This document shows positions 1-4,223 of a stretch of DNA of 21,843 bases, piece after piece (positions within the stretch are counted from its first letter, which is position 1; each line of letters opens with the position of its first letter). Under the pieces are notes generated by a model. The model did no database searches. It was not told the origin of the DNA and was given only the letters and a program-made list of their open reading frames with translations. Source of the DNA: Firmicutes bacterium UBA6806 (GTDB lineage: Bacteria > Bacillota > Clostridia > Peptostreptococcales > Acidaminobacteraceae); NCBI GenBank assembly GCA_002452745.1, contig DKFC01000032.1, positions 1-21,843 of the forward strand, written 5' to 3'. Made by a program: the position numbers and the translations under genes.

Positions 1-121
1 CTTACCTCTCTTTCTTAAACTACTGTTAACGCCTGCTATCCTCTGCCTTCTTCCTGCGGACTTGGAACCGCCATAGGTGGCATTATAGCCGGCGGTATTC
101 GCCGCCGTTTGTGTGTCTGTG
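1..121. other. Left edge, no supported gene
   Basis: I see no gene I can defend here. The minus strand is open from about 138 to the window edge and would encode a Gly/Ser/Arg-rich peptide, but it has no start codon or ribosome binding site. A GC-rich hairpin (CGGCG at 90-94 with CGCCG at 100-104) followed by TTTGTGTGT could be a weak terminator of a plus-strand gene lying to the left. Confidence 0.3.
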
Positions 122-150
122 TTGCCTCTAATTTTTCATTGCCTTATAAT
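122..150 (+). promoter_or_regulatory. Sigma-A-type promoter for the first small gene
   Basis: TTGCCT (122-127), a 17-bp spacer and TATAAT (145-150) match the vegetative promoter consensus well. Transcription would begin near 157. The 5' end of the transcript could then fold a 6-bp hairpin, CCGGCT (158-163) with AGCCGG (171-176), just before the ribosome binding site at 185-192. Inferred from sequence only. Confidence 0.55.
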
Positions 151-200
151 GGTATTACCGGCTCCGCTAAAGCCGGAATACTTATAAAGGAGGCTGCACT

Positions 201-395
201 ATGGATAATCTAGCGCATGAAATCGCTTTAATCGTTTGCCGTCAATGCTCTAAGCAAGACAATGAGAGCGAAATCGAGTTTTCAACTAGGTTGTATGACG
301 TTTATAATTCGTGTCTTGATAACGTAGATACACTAATTGAACGTGCCAACGAACCCGATGAAGCTACTCGTAAAATGATCCAAAACATGTTATAG
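201..395 (+). CDS. Small acidic protein of the integrated element, function unknown
   Basis: This gene encodes 64 residues and I do not recognise the family. It has an excellent ribosome binding site (AAAGGAGG at 185-192) eight bases before an ATG, and a good promoter upstream, so it is very likely expressed. The protein is acidic, looks mostly helical, has three cysteines, and has no signal peptide or membrane segment. Its last six bases overlap the end of the convergent minus-strand gene at 390-575. Small genes of this kind are common as accessory genes in phages and integrative elements. A DNA-binding or regulatory role is only a guess. Confidence 0.65.
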   Translation: MDNLAHEIALIVCRQCSKQDNESEIEFSTRLYDVYNSCLDNVDTLIERANEPDEATRKMIQNML

Positions 396-575
396 TTTCG
401 TGATTAGCGGTAGTATCGTTTGCGCATCTTCTAGGATCCTTTGCGAACGGTCTACCGTTATTTCTTTTTCCTTTAAAAGTTTAATAACCTCTAAAACTGT
501 GCTTTCGTCTGCGCTGTCTGCTTTTAGATTGTAATTTCGTTTCGTTGCTGCGCTTTCGTAAAAACCTTTCCCCAT
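390..575 (-). CDS. Small protein divergent from the repressor, function unknown
   Basis: This gene encodes 61 residues, with ATG at 575 preceded by an AAAGGAG ribosome binding site and a consensus promoter (653-658 and 630-635). It is transcribed divergently from the Cro/C1-type repressor at 729, with operator-like repeats between them, which is the layout of a phage or ICE genetic switch. The protein looks helical and charged; residues about 26-61 form an amphipathic stretch (TVLEVIKLLKEKE onward). There is no recognisable helix-turn-helix. It could be an antirepressor, Cro-like or excisionase-type factor, but nothing in the sequence proves this. Its 3' end overlaps the convergent gene at 201-395 by six bases. 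Confidence 0.6.
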   Translation of the reverse strand: MGKGFYESAATKRNYNLKADSADESTVLEVIKLLKEKEITVDRSQRILEDAQTILPLITKL

Positions 576-594
576 TTTTCTACTCCTTTCGTGG

Positions 595-606
595 TTGCTT
601 TGTGTC
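595..606. promoter_or_regulatory. Weak third operator-like copy
   Basis: TTGCTTTGT at 595-603 is identical to the core of the operator at 612-628 and starts 20 bp before it. The right half site (TCG instead of AAG) is degraded. It lies in the 5' untranslated part of the minus-strand gene at 390-575. Confidence 0.35.
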
Positions 607-611
607 GTTTT

Positions 612-628
612 TACTTGCTTTGTAAGTA
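612..628. promoter_or_regulatory. Operator-like dyad O1 at the leftward promoter
   Basis: TACTTGCTTTGTAAGTA is an imperfect palindrome: TACTT and AAGTA are exact complements, with a further C/G pair inside. It sits just downstream of the minus-strand -10 box and covers the predicted transcription start, so a bound repressor would block the leftward promoter. The likely ligand is the helix-turn-helix protein encoded at 729-1187. Confidence 0.6.
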
Positions 629-629
629 T

Positions 630-658
630 ATATTATCACCATGTAAGAATTGTGTCAA
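630..658 (-). promoter_or_regulatory. Leftward promoter, consensus sigma-A type
   Basis: On the minus strand TTGACA (653-658), a 17-bp spacer and TAATAT (630-635) form a near-perfect promoter. It reads into the 61-residue gene at 390-575. Operator O1 lies directly at the expected start of transcription, so the promoter is strong but probably repressed. Confidence 0.7.
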
Positions 659-674
659 TGCTTTTCTTTCTTTT

Positions 675-691
675 TTCTTGCATTGTGAGTA
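675..691. promoter_or_regulatory. Operator-like dyad O2 over the rightward -35 box
   Basis: CTTGCATTGTGAGTA at 677-691 matches 13 of 15 bases of O1. It contains the -35 box of the repressor promoter (TTGCAT, 678-683), so the repressor probably regulates its own gene. O2 starts 63 bp from O1, close to six turns of DNA, which puts the two sites on the same face of the helix. Confidence 0.55.
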
Positions 692-706
692 AAAAGGTGT
701 TATATT
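678..706 (+). promoter_or_regulatory. Rightward promoter of the repressor gene
   Basis: TTGCAT (678-683), a 17-bp spacer and TATATT (701-706) form a good vegetative promoter. Transcription would begin near 713, about 16 bases before the GTG start at 729. The -10 box overlaps an upstream in-frame TTG at 705, so that TTG cannot be the true start. Confidence 0.6.
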
Positions 707-728
707 GATTTTGAAAGGTGGTGAGATC

Positions 729-1187
729 GTGAACGAACGAATAAGGGAATTGAGAAAAGCATTAGGTCTAAATCAAGTTGATTTTAGCAAGCAGATTAGT
801 GTAGGATCTTCGACGCTTGCCATGTTCGAAACCGGCGATCGTATTCCTAAAGATATACACATATTGCAAATCTGCTCTGCTTTCAACGTAAATGAGGAAT
901 GGTTAAGAAACGGAACCGGCAACATGTTTGTAGAACCGGCTACGTTTTCTTTAGATGATTACGCAAGATCGAATAATCTAAGGGATATGGAAATTAATTT
1001 AATTCGTGGGTTTATGGAATTGGATCATTGTACTAGAGATGCACTATACGATTTATTTAAAAAGGCTTTTGCTACTGAACACGATGAAAAGAATGCATAT
1101 GATGATAGTCCAAAATCGCCCGACGAATTAGAAAAGGCTTTTCCACCTGTGGATCTGCAGGGCAATAAAGACACCAATGTAGGATAG
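729..1187 (+). CDS. Cro/C1-type (XRE) helix-turn-helix repressor
   Basis: This is a DNA-binding regulator of 152 residues. Residues about 3-58 form an XRE helix-turn-helix (RIRELRKALGLNQVDFSKQI, then SSTLAMFETGDRIP), followed by the NVNEEWLRNGTG motif common in phage and ICE repressors of Firmicutes. The C-terminal half is acidic and has no LexA-type S24 peptidase, so self-cleavage is unlikely; another factor would have to inactivate it. I chose GTG at 729 because it follows the ribosome binding site AAAGGTGG and because the in-frame TTG at 705 lies inside the -10 box. The matching operator-like sites on both sides of its promoter suggest it controls itself and the divergent gene. Confidence 0.85.
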   Translation: MNERIRELRKALGLNQVDFSKQISVGSSTLAMFETGDRIPKDIHILQICSAFNVNEEWLRNGTGNMFVEPATFSLDDYARSNNLRDMEINLIRGFMELDHCTRDALYDLFKKAFATEHDEKNAYDDSPKSPDELEKAFPPVDLQGNKDTNVG

Positions 1188-1203
1188 GGTGTTAATCGCA
1201 CCC

Positions 1204-1250
1204 AATCTTATTATGTTCTCGCTAGAATAGTAAGATTAGTTGTATTTTGC
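1204..1250 (+). terminator. Probable terminator of the repressor gene
   Basis: AATCTTATTAT (1204-1214) pairs with ATAGTAAGATT (1227-1237), giving 11 bp including one U-G pair and a 12-base loop, followed by a moderately T-rich tail (TTGTATTTTG). It lies 17 bp after the repressor stop codon. The tail is not a clean T run, so efficiency is uncertain. Confidence 0.5.
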
Positions 1251-1344
1251 CTACGAAATCTAAATTGTAATAAATGGTTTCTGTACTCCTGTAGTAAAGC
1301 GCATATACTTCTTTTCTCTTATACTTAATATGTTTTTTTATCAT
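1222..1344 (-). CDS. Possible 40-residue basic peptide
   Basis: This is a weak candidate. An ATG at 1344 follows a GAAAGGGG ribosome binding site by about 10 bases, and a TATAAT box is present on the minus strand at 1391-1396, but I find no good -35 box. The peptide begins MIKKHIKYKRKEVYALYYR, is basic and tyrosine-rich at the start, and ends in hydrophobic residues (IQLILLF). Its stop codon lies in the loop of the terminator at 1204-1237. It resembles no family I know. The open frame may be chance in AT-rich intergenic DNA. Confidence 0.25.
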   Translation of the reverse strand: MIKKHIKYKRKEVYALYYRSTETIYYNLDFVGKIQLILLF

Positions 1345-1367
1345 GTTCCGCATGCCCCTTTCAAATT

Positions 1368-1395
1368 TTGTAAAGAATGGGTGCATGAATATTAT
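1368..1395 (+). promoter_or_regulatory. Possible promoter of the HIRAN-like gene
   Basis: TTGTAA (1368-1373), a 16-bp spacer and TATTAT (1390-1395) stand 54 bp before the gene at 1449. The match is fair. The same AT-rich stretch gives a TATAAT-like box on the opposite strand, so either strand could be used. Confidence 0.35.
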
Positions 1396-1448
1396 AAAGT
1401 TATACAAATTAAATTGATATTTTTTTAACTTGAAGGGAGGCTAATGTT

Positions 1449-1907
1449 TTGAGCGATATCGTTAAATCTGTTTGTAAAAATGCAATTTGTGAAATGCTCG
1501 GCATCAATTCAGCTAAGCGCATGTTTTCTAGTCAGTCTAAAAAGCCTGTTTCTGCTGTTCGTGCTGCCACTCCTGCAATTGAACCTATCAAAAGTTATAC
1601 GTGTTCGGTTGTTGGTACTTTTGCCGACTGTGCTTGTCCTGCAGGCGCTACACGTGAAGGACAAATAAGAAAAATGAAGCCTAACGAAACTTTGTACTTA
1701 GAAGAATTTGAGTATGAAGGCAAACCGGCTTTTTATGTTTGCCGCACTAAAAATCGTGTCGATATCGGTTGCGTTCCTGCTACTACTGCCGCACGATTAG
1801 TTGATAAATACGCCGACTGCGAATATAAGGTCGTTATCCTTGAAAAGAAAAACGATCATCATAACAATGCAACTTTTCATATTCGCATTGACGTTTACAA
1901 AAAATAA
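1449..1907 (+). CDS. Stand-alone HIRAN-like domain protein of the element
   Basis: The protein has 152 residues. Residues 1-47 are a Ser/Ala/Pro-rich, probably flexible N-terminus. Residues 50-150 resemble a HIRAN domain: a VVG strand, a conserved arginine, KPNETLYLEEF, a FYV strand, then IGCVPATTAARLVDK and a final FHIRIDVY strand. HIRAN domains are known from Rad5/HLTF-type proteins, where they bind DNA 3' ends, and bacterial versions occur beside helicases, nucleases and integrases. Here the domain stands alone, so a DNA-binding role is inferred. The start is TTG, nine bases after GGGAGG; the nearby ATG at 1445 stops at once. Several cysteines (9, 14, 52, 61, 63, 98, 108, 124) are unusual but show no clear metal-site spacing. 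Confidence 0.6.
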   Translation: MSDIVKSVCKNAICEMLGINSAKRMFSSQSKKPVSAVRAATPAIEPIKSYTCSVVGTFADCACPAGATREGQIRKMKPNETLYLEEFEYEGKPAFYVCRTKNRVDIGCVPATTAARLVDKYADCEYKVVILEKKNDHHNNATFHIRIDVYKK

Positions 1908-1913
1908 AAAAAA

Positions 1914-1947
1914 CAACCGCTACGCTGCGAACGTAACGGCTGCTTTT
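1914..1947 (+). terminator. Terminator after the HIRAN-like gene
   Basis: CCGCTACG (1917-1924) pairs with CGTAACGG (1932-1939) except for one mismatch, with a 7-base loop. The stem is followed by CTGCTTTT. It starts seven bases after the stop codon. Confidence 0.55.
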
Positions 1948-1958
1948 CACCTATAGGA

Positions 1959-2010
1959 TCTAGGCTCTTATAATTGTTTCTCGACAACTCAATTATACCA
2001 TAAGCCTAGA
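1959..2010 (+). promoter_or_regulatory. Antiterminator-like fold in the integrase leader
   Basis: TCTAGGCT (1959-1966) is complementary to AGCCTAGA (2003-2010), and TATAATTG (1969-1976) to CAATTATA (1990-1997). Together they make a long interrupted hairpin. The 3' arm reuses AGCCTA, which is also the 5' arm of the terminator at 2000-2033, so the two folds exclude each other. Confidence 0.45.
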
Positions 2011-2033
2011 AACGCTCATAGGCTTATTTTTTT
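2000..2033 (+). terminator. Intrinsic terminator in the integrase leader
   Basis: ATAAGCCTA (2000-2008) and TAGGCTTAT (2019-2027) form a perfect 9-bp stem with a 10-base loop, followed by seven T residues. It stands only 23-29 bp before the integrase start, an odd place for a terminator unless it acts as an attenuator or shields the integrase from upstream transcription. Confidence 0.7.
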
Positions 2034-2055
2034 ATGCTTATTTTTTAGAAAGAAG

Positions 2056-3120
2056 GTGTTTCCGATTAGGCTACCAAATGGCTACGGCTCTATACGCAAA
2101 TTGTCCGGCAAACGCCGGAAACCTTTCCACGTGCAAAAGACTGTCAGTTATACTGTTGATGTCGAGAGTAAGAAGGTTGTACAAGAACGTGTAACGATAG
2201 GATATTACGCAACTAGGCAAGAGGCTTTACAGGCGCTTGCTGATTATAACGCAAATCCATACGATATAAACGCCTCTAAAATCACTTTTTCAGAGGTCTA
2301 CGATAAATGGTCGGAACGTAAATTTAAAGAGGTATCTAAATCTAATATTAACGGTTATAAGGCATCTTATAATATATGCGGCATGCTTTACGATATGCGC
2401 TTTGTAGATATAAAACTAGCGCACCTGCAGGAAGTTGCCGACACTAGCGGCAAGAATTACCCGACGCTAAGAAAATTAAAAGTTCTGTTCGGGCAGCTGT
2501 TTGATTATGCTGTTATGAACGAAATCATTACTAAGGATCGGCATATAGTTGAGTACCTCAATATTAAAAATGCAGGCAATCCCGATAGGTACGATCGCAT
2601 GCCTTTTTCCGCTGTCGAAATTGCTTTGCTTTGGAAAAACGTCGGCACTAATGAATACCTGCAGATCGTTCTCATGCTGATTTATTCCGGTGTCCGCATT
2701 TCCGAGATGTTGGATCTAAAGAAAAGCGATGTGCATCTGCAGGAACGTTGGTTTTATGTTCGAGATAGCAAAACCGATGCCGGCATACGTGCGGTTCCCA
2801 TTGCTGATAAAACTTATAAATTCTTTGAGGCATGGTATAGCAAGAATGATTGCGAATATTTGTTAAGTACGCCCGACGGCGAACACTTTTTATACAGAAA
2901 TTATTATGATAGTTATTGGATTAATCCTTTGAATGATTTAGGCATAGATCACAAGCCACACGATACACGTCATACATGCGTTTCGCTTTTGGCTAGTGCT
3001 AAAGTGGATCCAACTACTATTAAGAAAATAGTAGGGCATAGAGGTGCACAAACTTTGACTGAAAGAGTATACACCCATCTTGATATAAACGTTCTTTTAG
3101 ATGCAATCAATAAAATATAA
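2056..3120 (+). CDS. int: Tyrosine integrase (site-specific recombinase)
   Basis: This 354-residue enzyme would integrate and excise the element. Residues 8-65 resemble the AP2-like arm-binding domain of Tn916-type integrases (NGYGSIRKLSGKRRKPF). Residues about 75-165 fit a SAM-like core-binding domain, and 185-345 the catalytic domain. The full catalytic set is visible: R214 in SGVRISE, K239, H302 and R305 in HDTRH, H328 in GHR and Y339 in VYTH, so the enzyme looks intact. The start is uncertain: GTG at 2056 overlaps the only Shine-Dalgarno-like sequence, and an ATT at 2065 is better placed but rare as a start. The gene reads toward the rpsI boundary, as expected for an integrase at an element end. 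Confidence 0.93.
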   Translation: MFPIRLPNGYGSIRKLSGKRRKPFHVQKTVSYTVDVESKKVVQERVTIGYYATRQEALQALADYNANPYDINASKITFSEVYDKWSERKFKEVSKSNINGYKASYNICGMLYDMRFVDIKLAHLQEVADTSGKNYPTLRKLKVLFGQLFDYAVMNEIITKDRHIVEYLNIKNAGNPDRYDRMPFSAVEIALLWKNVGTNEYLQIVLMLIYSGVRISEMLDLKKSDVHLQERWFYVRDSKTDAGIRAVPIADKTYKFFEAWYSKNDCEYLLSTPDGEHFLYRNYYDSYWINPLNDLGIDHKPHDTRHTCVSLLASAKVDPTTIKKIVGHRGAQTLTERVYTHLDINVLLDAINKI

Positions 3121-3121
3121 T

Positions 3122-3152
3122 AAAGGGCGGCGCAGCTATGGCGTTGCCCTTT
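3122..3152. terminator. Bidirectional terminator between integrase and RHH gene
   Basis: AAAGGGC (3122-3128) and GCCCTTT (3146-3152) are exact complements, with further pairing inside the loop (CGC with GCG). The stem sits between two convergent stop codons and has A- or T-rich flanks on both sides, so it can end transcription in both directions. Confidence 0.7.
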
Positions 3153-3156
3153 AATT

Positions 3157-3585
3157 TTATATCTTGTGTGATTTATTTACGGTCAATCTTAGGGTTTGTG
3201 TTTTTTCTGCTCGTATCGTCCTGCTGCCGGTTGCATCGTTTATATATCCCTCTTTCAAATAGATATAATAACCCTCTTTTTTATCATATGACATACTTTC
3301 GATCATTTCGTGGTATTTCTTCGGCACTTGCCACTTGTCAAGCTGTGCCTGCTGTTCTGCTGTTAATCCATGCTGCATTTTTAATATTCTGCTGCCTGTA
3401 CTGTCTATGTCGGCGCATATCAGCATATAGATGTATTCGTTTACGCTTTTTCCGGATCCGGAAAGTGCCTGCTTTATTTCTTCCTTTTTGCCTTTTGGTA
3501 CTGTTAGGTTGATCCGGTCGTAAAGTTCTTTTATTTTCTCGTTAGCGTACTCGGTTCGTGTTCCTTTGTATGTCTTTTTCCTCAT
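3157..3585 (-). CDS. Ribbon-helix-helix (Arc/CopG-like) protein of the element
   Basis: The protein has 142 residues. Residues 24-58 match a ribbon-helix-helix fold: a strand RINLTVP, a helix starting KGKKEEIKQAL, a GSGKS turn and a second helix NEYIYMLI. Such proteins bind DNA as dimers through the strand. Residues 75-142 form an extra C-terminal region of unknown role with an aromatic YYIYLKEGYI stretch. I chose ATG at 3585, five bases after an AAAGGGGGC ribosome binding site; a longer open frame upstream lacks one and would start inside the promoter. The gene converges on the integrase. A perfect 16-bp palindrome over its promoter suggests self-repression. It may regulate integration or excision, but this is inferred from position. 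Confidence 0.75.
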   Translation of the reverse strand: MRKKTYKGTRTEYANEKIKELYDRINLTVPKGKKEEIKQALSGSGKSVNEYIYMLICADIDSTGSRILKMQHGLTAEQQAQLDKWQVPKKYHEMIESMSYDKKEGYYIYLKEGYINDATGSRTIRAEKTQTLRLTVNKSHKI

Positions 3586-3607
3586 TTTGCGCCCCCTTTG
3601 CAGGCTC

Positions 3608-3636
3608 ATTATAACACTCTTTAATGATTTGCGCAA
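3608..3636 (-). promoter_or_regulatory. Promoter of the ribbon-helix-helix gene
   Basis: On the minus strand TTGCGC (3631-3636), a 17-bp spacer and TATAAT (3608-3613) form a strong promoter. Transcription would start near 3601, leaving a short leader with the ribosome binding site. Confidence 0.7.
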
Positions 3637-3640
3637 ATCA
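3625..3640. promoter_or_regulatory. Perfect 16-bp palindrome, probable operator
   Basis: TGATTTGCGCAAATCA is its own reverse complement over all 16 bases and covers the -35 box of the minus-strand promoter. Ribbon-helix-helix proteins typically bind such dyads next to their own genes, so autoregulation is the simplest reading. Confidence 0.6.
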
Positions 3641-3660
3641 GAATAAATTATTTTCGATTT

Positions 3661-3690
3661 TGTTCTCTGCGTGTTCTCTGTTTGTTCTCT
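3661..3690 (+). repeat. Three TGTTCTCT direct repeats, 11-bp period
   Basis: TGTTCTCT occurs at 3661-3668, 3672-3679 and 3683-3690, separated by different 3-base spacers, so all copies face the same side of the helix. They lie between the last element gene and the host gene rpsI. Short tandem direct repeats near one end are typical arm-binding sites of tyrosine integrases. No binding data are visible here. Confidence 0.65.
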
Positions 3691-3693
3691 ACG

Positions 3694-3723
3694 GTCGTTT
3701 TTTGTGGTTTTTTATGGTTGTTT
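3694..3723 (+). repeat. Phased T-tracts, probable bent DNA
   Basis: Three 10-base units (GTCGTTTTTT, GTGGTTTTTT, ATGGTTGTTT) follow the TGTTCTCT repeats directly. Runs of T in phase with the helix bend DNA. Bends between arm and core sites are usual in integrase complexes. Confidence 0.45.
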
Positions 3724-3745
3724 CAAATAGTGATGAAAATAAAGA

Positions 3746-3777
3746 AAACCCCGAAAACGCTCATGTTTTCGGGGTTT
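3746..3777. terminator. Strong bidirectional terminator after rpsI
   Basis: A perfect 13-bp stem (3746-3758 with 3765-3777, core CCCCG/CGGGG) has a 6-base loop and AT-rich flanks on both sides. On the minus strand it ends the rplM-rpsI transcript about 40 bp after rpsI; on the plus strand it stops transcription coming from the element. Confidence 0.85.
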
Positions 3778-3789
3778 GTGTGTTTTTGA

Positions 3790-3803
3790 CATTTTTAAAA
3801 ATG
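3790..3803. repeat. 14-bp AT-rich palindrome beside rpsI
   Basis: CATTTTTAAAAATG is a perfect palindrome 11 bp from the rpsI stop codon. It may be a chance product of AT-rich DNA or part of the attachment region. Confidence 0.35.
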
Positions 3804-3814
3804 CTATCTCTTTG

Positions 3815-4210
3815 TTAACGTTTCGAGAATTGTGGTGCTCTTCTCGCAGCTTTGAGACCATATTTTTTTCTTTCTTTCATTCTTGGGTCTCTTGTTAAGA
3901 AACCAGCTGCTTTTAAAACAGGTCTGAATTCAGTGTCTACTTGAAGCAATGCTCTAGAAAGACCATGTCTAACTGCGCCTGCTTGACCTGTAAATCCGCC
4001 ACCTTCTACTTTAACAATAACATCATATTTACCAGCTGTTTTTGTTAAATCTAGAGGTCTTTGAACTTCTTTTCTCAAAATTTCATAATCGAAATATTCA
4101 TCTAAAGTTTTTCCGTTTACGATATATTTGCCTGTACCAGGTAATAATCTAACTCTAGCGATTGAAGTTTTTCTTCTACCTGTACCTTGATATTGAATCG
4201 ACTTAGCCAT
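3815..4210 (-). CDS. rpsI: 30S ribosomal protein S9
   Basis: S9 belongs to the head of the small ribosomal subunit, and its C-terminal tail reaches toward the peptidyl tRNA. The 131 residues match the family in length and show QYQGTGRRKTSIARV at the start, the GGGFTGQAGA glycine-rich loop, and the conserved end DPRMKERKKYG through APQFSKR. The ATG follows GGGAGG by six bases. The gene starts 13 bp after rplM stops and shares its promoter. Its 3' end faces the mobile element yet is fully intact, as expected when an element integrates into or just beyond a gene end and restores it. Confidence 0.97.
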   Translation of the reverse strand: MAKSIQYQGTGRRKTSIARVRLLPGTGKYIVNGKTLDEYFDYEILRKEVQRPLDLTKTAGKYDVIVKVEGGGFTGQAGAVRHGLSRALLQVDTEFRPVLKAAGFLTRDPRMKERKKYGLKAARRAPQFSKR

Positions 4211-4223
4211 CAGTTACCCTCCC

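Noticed and set aside
24..32. TGTTAACG near the left edge, also present at the rpsI stop codon, as a possible left attachment site
   Set aside because: Eight bases are too few, the sequence around them does not match, and nothing at the left edge looks like returning chromosome.
1..138. Minus-strand open frame running off the left edge (Gly/Ser/Arg-rich)
   Set aside because: There is no start codon or ribosome binding site at its 5' side, so a gene cannot be supported.
3138..3512. Plus-strand 124-residue hydrophobic, cysteine-rich open frame
   Set aside because: It is the reverse of the ribbon-helix-helix gene, lacks a ribosome binding site, starts inside the bidirectional terminator and has unnatural composition.
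3661..3690. TGTTCTCT repeats as a CRISPR array
   Set aside because: The units are 8 bp with 3-bp spacers; there are no repeat-spacer dimensions and no cas genes.
3624..3818. Plus-strand 64-residue open frame spanning the boundary repeats
   Set aside because: It runs through the palindrome, the repeats and a perfect terminator stem, with no ribosome binding site.
641..3835. AGAATTGTG shared between 648-656 and the rpsI end (3824-3832) as a possible attachment-site repeat
   Set aside because: Only nine bases match, the flanks differ, and the first copy lies in the promoter spacer of the switch region, inside the element. Chance similarity is more likely.
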